Source of the DNA: Kiritimatiellales bacterium
GTDB lineage: Bacteria; Verrucomicrobiota; Kiritimatiellia; Kiritimatiellales; Tichowtungiaceae
DNA length: 64,000 nt
Assembly: GCA_041656295.1 (NCBI GenBank)
Contig: JBBADV010000001.1
Coordinates: 1 to 64,000 of the forward strand
Direction of reading: 5' to 3'
The stretch's first letter is position 1. Every line of letters begins with the position of its first letter. Under the pieces are notes generated by a model. The model was not told where the DNA came from. It did no database searches and saw only the letters and a list, made by a program, of their open reading frames with translations. Shown here piece by piece: positions 55,853 to 64,000 of this stretch. A program made the translations under genes and the position numbers.

Positions 55853-56259
55853 CACGCATTTCAAACTTTTTCCCCCGTCTCTATATTTTTGTGCACTGGT
55901 AAGCCGCCTGGCCATGACAGGCTTTTAAAATGTGCTGTCTAAATAACGTGTAAAATGACTATTCGACCAGAGCGTGCCGTCATGAAACATTCAACCAGAG
56001 CACCATGCAACCGTGTATGAAATGCGCCTTCATTTTTTGCACTCTTTCGCGCATCGACTGAGAGATTGACTCGTAGAGTCAATGCTATGTGTTGAGTTTA
56101 CATTCGCGACAATTCGTGTCCATTCGTGGTTACACTAAAAAATAAGGGGCTGGCATAGATGATTGACAGAAAATTGGTCGTTATTTACGTGTAAATTGTT
56201 GAAGATTAAGAACTCAAGATTATCGGAACGGCAGATAAAAATGGGGCTCGTTTTTTTCG
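55853..56259. other. Non-coding stretch with short repeat text
   Basis: No gene is seen. It holds a small hairpin ATTGACTCGTAGAGTCAAT near 56070, a fragment of the ATTCGTGTCCATTCGTGGTT repeat module at about 56109-56128, and two ACGTGTAAA motifs that resemble part of the candidate operators of locus 2. It separates locus 2 from the M24 peptidase and dnaA region. Confidence 0.5.
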
Positions 56260-56480
56260 TTGCCGGAACCAATGCCGTTTGACCCCGTTCGCTACGGCTC
56301 GGATGTTTATACAGATGATGCCATTGAATTCATGCGGGCATGTGCCGGAAACCGGACGCCGCAATGGTTGAGCGCCTGCAACACGCCGTTCGCTATCACA
56401 AATAGTGGGCGATCCGCGCCGGGCTTTCTTTTACGGAATAATTATGCAGAGGACCGGCAGCCGCGGGCTTCAGCCCGTGG
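56260..56480 (+). pseudogene. Possible sulfatase fragment ending in a palindromic repeat
   Basis: From a TTG the frame reads VRYGSDVYTDDAIEFMRACA, similar to the stretch of sulfatases that introduces the Asp-Lys-Pro-Phe-Phe strand (DxFTDxAIEFIRxN). It has no catalytic motifs and soon becomes a GC-rich repeat (CCGCGGGCTTCAGCCCGTGG at 56461-56480). Probably a relic. Similarity is by eye over about 20 residues only. Confidence 0.35.
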
Positions 56481-56487
56481 GAGCGGT

Positions 56488-57606
56488 TCATCCCATTAGT
56501 TCAAATTTTTTCGGACACGCCGCTAAAATTTTGCACCCGGTTTGAGTGACGAGGACGGTGTCTTCAATGCGGACGCCGCCGAGTCCAGGATAATAAAGTC
56601 CGGGCTCGATGGTGATGATTTGCCCGGCGCGCAGTTTTTGATGAACGGCGGATGAAACGCGCGGAGCTTCGTGAATTTCGAGACCGACGCCATGTCCGAG
56701 TCCGTGTATAAATCCTTGCGGTGTTCCGTTAACGGCGCCGGTTTTATAGCCGCGGCGCTGCATTTCTTTGGCAGCAGCGTTGTGCATATCATCGGTCCAC
56801 GCACCGGCACACACGGCGTTGAGAGCAATCGTTTGCGCTGCGCGGACAGCGTTATAGAGTTTTTTGAGTTCCGGCGCGGCGGGTCCGCGGCAGACAGTGC
56901 GGGTAATGTCACCCCAGTAGCCGGTTTTGATGGAACGCGGAAATATGTCGATGACGATGGGTGTACCGGCATAGAGCGGTCCGTCGCCGCGTTCATGCGG
57001 ATCGGCGGATTGTTTGCCGCCGGCGACAATGGTGTCGTTCGCGGTGCAATCACGGTCGAGCAGTATCTGGATGATTTCCCAGCGGACGGTTTTGGCGGTT
57101 AAAATTTTCCCCCCGATTTTGAGTATTCCATTGTTATCCGGTATGGCGGTATGAATTAAATTAACGGCGGTGTTCATGGCGGCAACAGCGGCGCGCTGGC
57201 TGTTTTGTATCGCCGTTATTTCGTCGGCGGTTTTTATTTCTCGCTGCGGGCAGATCGGTGCGGTTTGTATTTCGACCGTGTATTTCCCCGTGCGGAGTTT
57301 TTCTACGAGTCCGGCAGGAAATGCGTACGGCACCGTAAGCCGGCTTGCGCCGGAAGTTTTTTTTATCCAGTCGCCGGCGCCGGCCTTCCAGGTTGAACCG
57401 ATCTGTTCGGGATAGACGACGCGCACACCGGTTTTTACAGCGCGTTTCATCCGGCTATATTCCATTTCGGATATGATGAGTGTAATATTGCGTCCGGTTT
57501 TAATGAGCAATGCCGCTTCCGGCGGTTCAGTGCCGCACAAATAGCGAATATCGGCACTCATTTGTGCGCTGCTGATAAGTAGTTGCGCTGCAGTTTGTTT
57601 TTTCAT
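56488..57606 (-). CDS. M24-family Xaa-Pro aminopeptidase-like protein
   Basis: Pita-bread-fold metallopeptidase of 372 residues, similar to aminopeptidase P/PepQ. The N-terminal creatinase-like domain (SADIRYLCGTEPPEAALLIK) is followed by the catalytic domain with all five metal ligands: Asp and Asp in IVIDIFPRSIKTGYWGDITR, His in FIHGLGHGVGLEIHEAPRVS, Glu in IITIEPGLYYPG and Glu in GVRIEDTVLVT. Cytoplasmic; removes N-terminal residues before proline. It is divergent from dnaA with 290 bases between. Confidence 0.92.
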   Translation of the reverse strand: MKKQTAAQLLISSAQMSADIRYLCGTEPPEAALLIKTGRNITLIISEMEYSRMKRAVKTGVRVVYPEQIGSTWKAGAGDWIKKTSGASRLTVPYAFPAGLVEKLRTGKYTVEIQTAPICPQREIKTADEITAIQNSQRAAVAAMNTAVNLIHTAIPDNNGILKIGGKILTAKTVRWEIIQILLDRDCTANDTIVAGGKQSADPHERGDGPLYAGTPIVIDIFPRSIKTGYWGDITRTVCRGPAAPELKKLYNAVRAAQTIALNAVCAGAWTDDMHNAAAKEMQRRGYKTGAVNGTPQGFIHGLGHGVGLEIHEAPRVSSAVHQKLRAGQIITIEPGLYYPGLGGVRIEDTVLVTQTGCKILAACPKKFELMG

Positions 57607-57896
57607 TTTTGTAAACCTTATATTCAGAATGAAGTTACAACAGAAACATTCATTTTATTCAACTTCCTTTTCCTTTTGGTTAACGCCATTTTGTATTGAT
57701 TTGTTTTTGCTTGTCTATATGTTGTACCGGTACTCTTTTTTGGTTTGGTTTGTGCCTTTCCTCTTGAGTGATGTGATATAAATCAACTAGTTTGTAAACC
57801 GTCGCGAAAGTACAGGAAACATTGCCCTGTTGATAACTTGTGCATATCTTCTGTATATTTGTTGACTCGATTTTTACAGGGAACCTGCAGATTTTT

Positions 57897-59270
57897 ATGG
57901 ATAGAGACAAGAATAGGCTCTGGGATGAGGCGTGCCGCCACCTGGAAAACACGCTCTCGCCGGAAATTTTTGAGAAATGGATCGCGGTGATTCAATGCCG
58001 CGGCATTGAGAACGGCCACATTCAGCTGGTTGTCGGAAACGACTTTTACCAGTCGTGGCTCGAGGAACATTATATTCCTTTAATCCGTCAGGCTCTCACG
58101 GCGGTTGCCGGTAAGGAAATGCAAATTACGCTCGGCGTGGATTATTCTCTGATTTCAGAAGCGCCGGCAGAAGAGAAAAGAGAAAAGTACCGCTCAATCC
58201 TGTCAAAACGGATTCAACCGGCAGAAACGAATCTGAATAAAAACTATACGTTTGATTCGTTTGTGGTCGGTTCGTCAAACCAGTTTGCACACGCCGCCGC
58301 GATTGCCTCGGCACAGTCGCCGTCGCGCGCATATAATCCGCTTTTTATTCACGGCGATGTCGGACTTGGCAAAACACATTTGATGCAGGCGATTGGAAAT
58401 TTTATTTATACTAAAAATCAGCGCACAACAGTGTGTTATACCACCAGCGAAGCGTTTACAAACGAATACATTGAAGCACTGACATCGAATAAACTTTCAA
58501 AATTCCGTAAAAAATACCGCAACTGCGATGCACTTCTGATTGATGATATCCATTTTCTCGCCCGAAAAGAACGGATGCAGGAAGAATTTTTCCATACGTT
58601 CAACGCAATTTTTGAAAATCATAAGCAGATTGTAATGACATCCGACCGCCCGGCCGGTGAGCTGGCCGGTTTAACACCGCGGCTTGTTTCGCGGTTTGAG
58701 TGGGGTCTGGTGGTTGAACTTGAAAGCCCGGATGTTGAAACGCGCGTCGCTATTCTGAGTAAAAAATGTGATCAGCTGAATCTTTCAATTGACCAGAATC
58801 TGCTTTTCTACCTTGCTGAACGGATTTCATCCAACATCCGGCGGCTGGAGGGCGCGCTGATTCGTGTGGCATCATTCGTTTCGTTAACCGGACAGACAAT
58901 TGACCGCTCAAAGCTCGAATATCTTTTGCGCGATACGCTAGACCAGGAACAGCGGTTGACAATCAGCTCTGAAAGCGTTCAGAAAGCGGTGGCTGAGCAT
59001 TATGACATTCGCTTAAGCGATCTCATCAGTCGCAAGCGCACGAACAACATTGCCTGGCCGCGTCAGGTTGCGATGTATCTTGTGCGTCAGTTAACGGATC
59101 AGTCATTTCCGGTCATTGGTGATGCGTTTGAACGTAATCATGCCACTGTCGTGCATGCCTGCCAGGTCGTTGAACAGCGCATGACGGAAGATATTAAACT
59201 GCGTCAAATGATCTCCTTATTAAAGCAGCGCATCAGTCACAGTGCGCAAAAGACCGGAATGATAGGGTGA
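57897..59270 (+). CDS. dnaA: Chromosomal replication initiator DnaA
   Basis: Replication initiator of 457 residues from ATG 57897 (MDRDKNRLWDEACRHLENTL); an upstream in-frame ATG at 57840 would add 19 atypical residues. Domain I covers about 1-85. The AAA+ domain has Walker A GDVGLGKTHLMQAIG, Walker B DALLIDDIHFLARKERMQEE and the arginine-finger region LTPRLVSRFEWGL. Domain IV has the DNA-binding signature FERNHATVVHACQVVE. It is followed by a DnaA-box-containing gap and dnaN, the classic origin arrangement. Confidence 0.98.
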   Translation: MDRDKNRLWDEACRHLENTLSPEIFEKWIAVIQCRGIENGHIQLVVGNDFYQSWLEEHYIPLIRQALTAVAGKEMQITLGVDYSLISEAPAEEKREKYRSILSKRIQPAETNLNKNYTFDSFVVGSSNQFAHAAAIASAQSPSRAYNPLFIHGDVGLGKTHLMQAIGNFIYTKNQRTTVCYTTSEAFTNEYIEALTSNKLSKFRKKYRNCDALLIDDIHFLARKERMQEEFFHTFNAIFENHKQIVMTSDRPAGELAGLTPRLVSRFEWGLVVELESPDVETRVAILSKKCDQLNLSIDQNLLFYLAERISSNIRRLEGALIRVASFVSLTGQTIDRSKLEYLLRDTLDQEQRLTISSESVQKAVAEHYDIRLSDLISRKRTNNIAWPRQVAMYLVRQLTDQSFPVIGDAFERNHATVVHACQVVEQRMTEDIKLRQMISLLKQRISHSAQKTGMIG

Positions 59271-59534
59271 ATGTAGAGCAAGCGAGACGTTTGTTCTATA
59301 TTGATAACTTAGTTGAAAAGCTGTGGATAAAATGATCATAAAGAGAATAAGTTTAAGTTATCGAAAATCCAGCAGGTTTTCATCAGTTTTGTACACAAAG
59401 ATATCCACAAGGCTAAATGCCGGATAAAAGAGCGGTTAGACAAAAAAATGGGATGACGGCGTGCACTATTTACAGTACATATAATAGTGATAGTTAAATA
59501 AAATAGATAATTAGATTCTTATGGAGGTCTGTTA
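59271..59534. other. Probable replication origin (oriC) between dnaA and dnaN
   Basis: The 264-bp gap contains one perfect DnaA box (TGTGGATAA, 59322-59330), one single-mismatch box (ATATCCACA, 59401-59409) and a very AT-rich segment near 59475-59520 that could be the unwinding element. TTGATAACTT occurs here (59301) and also upstream of dnaA (57831). Few boxes are visible, so the origin may extend upstream of dnaA. Confidence 0.6.
59480..59485 (+). promoter_or_regulatory. -10 element of a possible dnaN promoter
   Basis: A perfect TATAAT lies 49 bases before the dnaN start codon. No good -35 hexamer is at the right distance. The dnaN ribosome site is GGAGG at 59523-59527. Confidence 0.35.
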
Positions 59535-60629
59535 ATGAAGCTTTCAATTGAAAAAGATATTCTGCTTGAAGCGCTACAAAAAGTTCAAGCGATCGTAGGA
59601 CAGCGCAGCACCCTGCCGATTCTCTCGAATGTTTTATTGAAAGTCGATGGTGATAAAATTTCACTGACAACGACGGACATGGAAGTCTGTGTGAAAACGA
59701 GCGCCGTGGCGGATATCAGTGAAGAAGGCGGAACAACGCTGCCGGCACGTAAATTTTTCAGTATCTGCCGTGAACTGCCTGCTGGACAGGTTGAAATTGA
59801 AGTCGATGCAAAAGATGTTGCTACCATTCGCTGCGGCTCGGCGTTCTTCAGGCTGGTTGGTCTTCCGGAAGAGGATTTTCCGCCCTTGCCGGAATTTGAA
59901 GAGCATCAGGTTTACACAGTAGAGCAAGACACTTTTAAAAGTATGCTCCAGAAAGTCCTTTATGCTGCCTCTACAGACGAAACGCGCTATATCCTGAATG
60001 GAGCCCTGCTCAGTTTTAAAGATGAAAAATTGGCCGTTGTAGCAACTGATGGACGCCGTCTTGCACTCGTTGAACAGGAAATTCAATTTCCTGAAGCCGC
60101 AGAAGCCGGAATCGTGGTTCCAACTAAAACACTGAATGAGCTGATTAAAACGCTCGGTGATGAAGGTGTTTTAAAAATCCGTGTTTCCAGCAGTCAGGCG
60201 GCGTTTGATTTTGATAATATCCTGATTGTTTCAAAACTGATTGATGGAACCTATCCTAATTTTCAGCAGGTGATTCCTTCGCAATGTGAAGAGCGCGTTG
60301 TGATCGACCGCGAAACAATGCTGATGGCTGTCCGGCGCGTCTCCTTGTTAACTGATGATCAAACTGCTTCTGTACGGTTGAATTTCAGTAAAAACAAACT
60401 GGAACTGGTTACAAACAGTCCGGAAGTGGGCGAAGCGCGTGAGACAATTCCGGTTAAATATGAAGGAAAAGAGATTTCTATTGCATTTAATCCCGGGTTT
60501 TTGCAGGCGCCGTTGCGTCATTTAGATTCGGATGAAATTTTCTTTGAACTGTCGGATGAACTCAGTCCGAGCGTCATTAAAACCAGCGTTCCCTTCCTGT
60601 ATGTGCTGATGCCCATTCGTATTTCTTAA
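59535..60629 (+). CDS. dnaN: DNA polymerase III beta subunit (sliding clamp)
   Basis: Sliding clamp of 364 residues; dimers encircle DNA and tether the polymerase. Three repeated clamp domains are visible, beginning MKLSIEKDILLEALQKVQAI, with VATIRCGSAFFRLVGLPEED, DETRYILNGALLSFKDEKLA, VATDGRRLAL and the C-terminal VIKTSVPFLYVLMPIRI. Length is normal. GGAGG lies seven bases before the ATG. It follows dnaA across the probable origin. Confidence 0.98.
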   Translation: MKLSIEKDILLEALQKVQAIVGQRSTLPILSNVLLKVDGDKISLTTTDMEVCVKTSAVADISEEGGTTLPARKFFSICRELPAGQVEIEVDAKDVATIRCGSAFFRLVGLPEEDFPPLPEFEEHQVYTVEQDTFKSMLQKVLYAASTDETRYILNGALLSFKDEKLAVVATDGRRLALVEQEIQFPEAAEAGIVVPTKTLNELIKTLGDEGVLKIRVSSSQAAFDFDNILIVSKLIDGTYPNFQQVIPSQCEERVVIDRETMLMAVRRVSLLTDDQTASVRLNFSKNKLELVTNSPEVGEARETIPVKYEGKEISIAFNPGFLQAPLRHLDSDEIFFELSDELSPSVIKTSVPFLYVLMPIRIS

Positions 60630-60693
60630 AAACAATGGATAGATTGACGGGAAAAAATCTGCCATCTTAAAGGCTTACTTTAGAAATACTATT

Positions 60694-60767
60694 TGGTTGC
60701 CCGACTAGGATTTGAACCTAGACAAGCAGATTCAGAGTCTGCTGTGCTACCGTTACACCATCGGGCA
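60694..60767 (-). tRNA. tRNA-Gln (anticodon CTG)
   Basis: On the minus strand a full cloverleaf: acceptor arms TGCCCGA and TCGGGCA, anticodon stem GCAGA/TCTGC with loop CTCTGAA (anticodon CTG), and T-arm CTAGGTTCAAATCCTAG. Position 73 is A and CCA is encoded in the DNA (60694-60696). It lies between dnaN and the small unknown gene on the opposite strand to both. Confidence 0.95.
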
Positions 60768-60826
60768 GGAGAAACGGAAAATAAGCCAGAGTTCACCGGG
60801 AAGTTCAAGATGGAACTGTTAAAAAG

Positions 60827-61069
60827 ATGAGCTGTTGCGGGCAGATTCGTGTTATTGGGTTACTCGGTGTTGGATTTGATCATGGTGACGGACAGATTCG
60901 TATTACTCAGGGAGAAAAATTTAATATTTATCTGGGTTCCAGTGAAACGCATCAGATTCTCCGAAATATCTGTGTTAAAATAAAAAATTGCATTGAGGCA
61001 GAAGGAAAGGAATTAAGAGACTATTCTCCTGAAGAATTTATGAAGCTCATGAGCAGGCTGGTGGATTAA
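60827..61069 (+). CDS. Small protein of unknown function
   Basis: An 80-residue protein I do not recognise. It starts MSCCGQIRVIGLLGVGFDHG, has a hydrophobic beta-like N-terminal half (DGQIRITQGEKFNIYLGSSE) and a helical C-terminal half (YSPEEFMKLMSRLVD). It contains four Cys, including an N-terminal pair. Codon use looks like a real gene. There is no clear ribosome site. The gene lies alone between tRNA-Gln and the glycosyltransferase. Confidence 0.6.
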   Translation: MSCCGQIRVIGLLGVGFDHGDGQIRITQGEKFNIYLGSSETHQILRNICVKIKNCIEAEGKELRDYSPEEFMKLMSRLVD

Positions 61070-61142
61070 TGCAGACATGCATTCTGGCTTGTCCAGTGAT
61101 ATTCGCGTGATCCGCAGTAAAAAAAATAAATTTTAATATTTC

Positions 61143-62351
61143 ATGAAAATCCTGTTTCTCACTTTAAAATATCCTTATGCTGAAGTAGCCGGCGGGCACA
61201 GGATTGTTTATCAGCGCATCCGGTATCTTAAAGAATCCGGACATCGGGTCGGCTTAATCTCATTTATCACCGACGAAACACCGGAGGAAATAGACTCACT
61301 GCGTCCGCTGCTGGATGAACTGCATCTGATTCCGCATCCGCACCGGAACATATGGACGCGTATCTTTCATGATTATCTAATGTTTTTTGAACGTCCGGCG
61401 GTATTCTGGAAAGTGTTTTCGCGTGAAATGATGGAAAAAACCGGCGAAGTGGTTGAAAAAGGCCGTTACGATGTCGTCATTTCAGAGTTTTCTGAAATGG
61501 GACAGTATCTGTATAAAAATCCATATCTTTCAGCGGTACACAAAATTATGTCATGTCACCGGTGTTTAACGGCTTCTTATGAAAAATATCAGAACATGCA
61601 CGAGGTATACTGGCGTTTGTATTATAAAAGTCTGCCGCAAATGCGGATTCTCCGGCAGTATGAATTTAATATGTACCGCAGTGCCGACCGCGTGCTGGTT
61701 TTAACGCCGCAAGACCGTTTTACTATGCAATATTATGCGCAGGATCTTGCAGTGTCCATTGCACCGTCCGGTGTGGATATCGATTATCTGAAAAATACAC
61801 CGGCATTCGAAAAACAGCAGATTGTTTTAATGACGGGTTACATGATGGATCCGGCAAATGAAGACGGAGCCAAATGGTTTGTGAATCACGTCTGGCCGGA
61901 ATTAAAAAAAAATCATCCTGAATTAAAGTTTTTTATAGTCGGCTCATCGCCGTCAAAAGTAGTGAAAAAACTGGCGCAAACCGATTCGCAGATTGTGGTT
62001 ACCGGCGAAGTACCCGATTTGCGTCCATTCCGCAGTAAAGCCGCCATCTTTGTGTCGCCGGTGCGTCTCGGTTCCGGGATACGCATCAAAGTTCTTGAAG
62101 CGATGGCCAGTGGACTGCCGGTAGTTTCAACATCGCTCGGAATAGAAGGAATTGACGCGCAAACCGGTTTAAACTGTATGGTAGCCGACACACCGAAAAT
62201 GTTCATACAAAGCATCGAGTGGCTTTTAACCGACAAAGATTTAAGCAGCCGTCTCGCAAAAAATGCACAGGAACTTGTAGCAAAAAAATATGCACTCGAA
62301 GACGGTATGCGCCGGTTCGAAAAAATTATCAAATCGGTCGTGGAGGTATAA
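61143..62351 (+). CDS. GT4-type glycosyltransferase
   Basis: GT-B fold glycosyltransferase of 402 residues. The N-terminal Rossmann domain begins MKILFLTLKYPYAEVAGGHR (glycine-rich acceptor loop). The C-terminal donor domain has PANEDGAKWFVNHVWPELKK, ELKFFIVGSSPSKVVKKLA, PLRLGSGIRIKVLEAMASGL-like text (VRLGSGIRIKVLEAMASG) and the conserved Glu of the EAMASGLPVVST motif. Such enzymes transfer a sugar from a nucleotide donor in polysaccharide or glycoprotein synthesis. It ends one base before the oxidoreductase start, so the two are cotranscribed, although their functions seem unrelated. Confidence 0.9.
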   Translation: MKILFLTLKYPYAEVAGGHRIVYQRIRYLKESGHRVGLISFITDETPEEIDSLRPLLDELHLIPHPHRNIWTRIFHDYLMFFERPAVFWKVFSREMMEKTGEVVEKGRYDVVISEFSEMGQYLYKNPYLSAVHKIMSCHRCLTASYEKYQNMHEVYWRLYYKSLPQMRILRQYEFNMYRSADRVLVLTPQDRFTMQYYAQDLAVSIAPSGVDIDYLKNTPAFEKQQIVLMTGYMMDPANEDGAKWFVNHVWPELKKNHPELKFFIVGSSPSKVVKKLAQTDSQIVVTGEVPDLRPFRSKAAIFVSPVRLGSGIRIKVLEAMASGLPVVSTSLGIEGIDAQTGLNCMVADTPKMFIQSIEWLLTDKDLSSRLAKNAQELVAKKYALEDGMRRFEKIIKSVVEV

Positions 62352-62352
62352 C

Positions 62353-63459
62353 GTGATTTGCAATGTCCCCTTTGAAATGATGGCGTCGTTTATGATCGAC
62401 CTTTTCAAGGCGGTCGGCGTACCGGAAGACGACTCAAAAATTTGCGCTGATGTGTTAATCACCTCCGATAAACGCGGCATCGATTCCCACGGTACCGGTC
62501 GTCTCAAACCGGTTTATTATGACCGCATTGTAAAACAAAAAATTCAACAGCCGGTTTCAAAAATTGAAATCATCCGTGATCAAGGTGCCACGGCAGTGAT
62601 CGATGGACATCACGGTATGGGAATGGTCATCAGCAAACGCTGCATGGAACTTGCCATTGAAAAAGCACGTGCATACGGACTCGGAATGGTCGTTGCGCGC
62701 AACTCCACGCATTACGGTTTTGCTGCATATTATCCTATGATGGCATGTGCTGCCGATATGATCGGAATGACCGGGACCAACGCACGGCCGTCCATCGCGC
62801 CGACGCACGGCGTAGAAAACATGCTCGGCACCAATCCGCTGGTATTCGGCGTTCCAACCGACGAAGAGTTTCCGTTCACGAACGATTACGCCACCTCCAT
62901 CATTCAGCGCGGAAAAATCGAACAGTACGAACGCGAAGGTAAAGAGTGTCCGCCCGGACTTATTATCGGTCGCGACGGACAAACTAAAACTGATTCCGCT
63001 CAAATTCTCAAAGACCTCGTGTCCGGCGCGGCCGCCCTGGCTCCGATCGGCGGAATTTTAGAAGAAACCGGCGGACACAAAGGTTACGGCTTTGCCACCG
63101 TCGTAGAACTTCTTTCTGCCGCGCTCCAGCAGGGCTCATTTTTAAAACAGCTCAGCGGGCTTACCGGCGCCGGCAAGCCGCAACCGTATGCGCTTGGACA
63201 TTTTTTTATGGCAATCGATATCAGCCATTTTTGTGAGCCGGCCGACTTCAAAAAAACGTCCGGTGACATTATGCGCGAACTCCGCGCTTCCGAAAAAGCC
63301 CCCGGCACCGAACGCATTTATACCTGCGGAGAAAAAGAACACCTCGCCTGGCTTGACCGCAAAGATAAAGGCGTGCCGGTGAATGAAGCACTGCAAAAAC
63401 AGCTCATTGCCATGCGCGATGAACAGCAATTAATGCAATACAAATTTCCGTTTGAATAA
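62353..63459 (+). CDS. Ldh-family (malate/L-lactate-type) oxidoreductase
   Basis: NAD(P)-dependent dehydrogenase of the YlbC/Ldh2 fold, 368 residues from a GTG at 62353 with GGAGG six bases upstream; an in-frame ATG at 62290 inside the glycosyltransferase gene is less likely. Family features are LITSDKRGIDSHGTGRLKPV with the catalytic His, GLGMVVARNSTHYGFAAYYP, MTGTNARPSIAPTHGVENML, GTNPLVFGVPTDEEFPF and EETGGHKGYGFATVVELLSA. Members oxidise 2-hydroxy acids such as malate, ureidoglycolate or sugar-acid intermediates such as 2,3-diketogulonate. The convergent KDPG aldolase gene makes a sugar-acid role plausible. Confidence 0.9.
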   Translation: MICNVPFEMMASFMIDLFKAVGVPEDDSKICADVLITSDKRGIDSHGTGRLKPVYYDRIVKQKIQQPVSKIEIIRDQGATAVIDGHHGMGMVISKRCMELAIEKARAYGLGMVVARNSTHYGFAAYYPMMACAADMIGMTGTNARPSIAPTHGVENMLGTNPLVFGVPTDEEFPFTNDYATSIIQRGKIEQYEREGKECPPGLIIGRDGQTKTDSAQILKDLVSGAAALAPIGGILEETGGHKGYGFATVVELLSAALQQGSFLKQLSGLTGAGKPQPYALGHFFMAIDISHFCEPADFKKTSGDIMRELRASEKAPGTERIYTCGEKEHLAWLDRKDKGVPVNEALQKQLIAMRDEQQLMQYKFPFE

Positions 63460-63461
63460 AA

Positions 63462-63486
63462 CCGGCGAAATTTACGCCGGATTTTT
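63462..63486. terminator. Bidirectional terminator between convergent genes
   Basis: CCGGCGAAATTTACGCCGG (63462-63480) forms a 6-bp GC hairpin with a short AT loop, followed by ATTTTT on the plus strand and TTTTATT on the minus strand. It overlaps the last codons of the aldolase gene. Confidence 0.75.
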
Positions 63487-64000
63487 AAATGACAGTTCTG
63501 CCGCTTTAGCGACCGCTGCTTTAACCTGAGCGGTAATTACATCCCACTGCTTGTCGGCAATCTGCTGTTTCGTTGCCAGCCATGTTCCGCCGATCGCACT
63601 GACAACCGGCAGCGCCAGCCACTCGTTCATATTATCAAGATTTACGCCGCCGGTCGGACAGAATTTTACGCCGAGCGAAACATACGGCGCCGCCATATTT
63701 TTCAGCATGTTCGTTCCGCCGGCCGCACCCGCCGGGAAAAACTTCAGCATTTTACAACCGAGCGCCAGCCCCGCTTCAATTTCCGATGGCGTCATAACAC
63801 CGGGAATGAAGAGCGTTTGGTGCTGATTGAAAAATTTGATCGTTTCAGGATTCAATCCCGGCGCCAGCCCGAAGCTGACGCCGGCGTCGATACACATCTG
63901 CGCCTGCTCCGGCGTGACAACCGTGCCGGCGCCGACGAGCATTTCCGGAAATGCTTTTTTAATCCGGCGCAGTGCTTCCGGCGCGGCGGCGGTGCGGCAC
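63472..64000 (-). CDS. eda: KDPG/KHG aldolase (partial, runs off window)
   Basis: 2-dehydro-3-deoxy-6-phosphogluconate/4-hydroxy-2-oxoglutarate aldolase, class I, which splits KDPG to pyruvate and glyceraldehyde 3-phosphate. The frame enters from beyond 64000 (RTAAAPEALRRIKKAFPEML). Visible are GAGTVVTPEQAQMCIDAGVS, FIPGVMTPSEIEAGLALGC, the Schiff-base Lys in GCKMLKFFPAG and the phosphate-binding GVKFCPTGGVNLDN. About 175 of 210 residues are present and the N-terminus is missing. It ends at a shared terminator facing the Ldh-family gene. It would channel uronic or sugar acids from the glycan loci into central metabolism. Confidence 0.93.
   Translation of the reverse strand, partial: CRTAAAPEALRRIKKAFPEMLVGAGTVVTPEQAQMCIDAGVSFGLAPGLNPETIKFFNQHQTLFIPGVMTPSEIEAGLALGCKMLKFFPAGAAGGTNMLKNMAAPYVSLGVKFCPTGGVNLDNMNEWLALPVVSAIGGTWLATKQQIADKQWDVITAQVKAAVAKAAELSFKNPA

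Noticed and set aside
57607..57896. oriC upstream of dnaA
   Set aside because: No perfect DnaA box was seen there; the dnaA-dnaN gap has the better boxes, although an extension upstream cannot be excluded.

Overview
The window looks like chromosomal DNA of an uncultured marine or sediment member of the PVC superphylum, most likely Kiritimatiellota. The clues are many sulfatases, PEP-CTERM (exosortase-sorted) secreted proteins, heparinase-like and beta-glucuronidase enzymes, and intergenic DNA full of short palindromic repeats. No rRNA is present, so this placement is inferred from gene content only. dnaA, a probable oriC and dnaN lie at 57.9-60.6 kb, so the region flanks the replication origin.

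Region 1 (1-18.3 kb) is a sulfated-glycan utilisation locus. A long minus-strand run encodes a 1594-residue LamG/glycosidase-like secreted protein, two related small secreted proteins (one PEP-CTERM), three complete sulfatases, a GH130 phosphorylase, a GPH-type sugar:cation symporter and the start of another sulfatase. A divergent LacI regulator, a PIG-L deacetylase and a TauE/SafE anion exporter are on the plus strand. A 25-bp near-palindrome between the two arms is a candidate operator.

Region 2 (18.3-37 kb) begins with an 830-bp IS5-family element that has truncated a TIR-like (ThsB/DUF1863-type) gene. Housekeeping and envelope genes follow: an NfeD-type membrane protease, thiF, comEC, a TPR protein, rmuC, a tetR-OMF-MFP-RND efflux operon with pgl at its end, tadA, a QC-like M28 peptidase, an HPr-like protein and a DUF2851 protein.

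Region 3 (37-56.5 kb) is a second sulfated-glycan locus, again with a PEP-CTERM gene divergent from a LacI gene. The minus arm has a secreted ConA-like protein, an SSS symporter, a sugar isomerase/epimerase, a 2-hydroxyacid dehydrogenase, an orphan CysD-like PP-loop protein, a beta-propeller protein and two sulfatases. The plus arm has a heparinase II/III-like lyase, a sulfatase, a gene remnant, a beta-glucuronidase and a small secreted protein. The sulfatases, glucuronidase and propeller here lack signal peptides while the lyase has one. This suggests outside depolymerisation, import, and cytoplasmic desulfation and deglucuronidation. The symporter and one sulfatase carry frameshifts.

Region 4 (56.5-64 kb) has an M24 peptidase, dnaA-oriC-dnaN, tRNA-Gln, a small unknown protein, a glycosyltransferase, an Ldh-family oxidoreductase and a partial KDPG aldolase.

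The most unusual signal is a set of modular palindromic repeats that sit inside, or form the 5' ends of, open reading frames while keeping them open (sulfatases at 2.0-4.2 and 6.6-8.6 kb, the ConA-like gene at 46 kb), plus a 93-bp tandem array that multiplies the thiF start region. This resembles the in-frame palindromic elements of Rickettsia.
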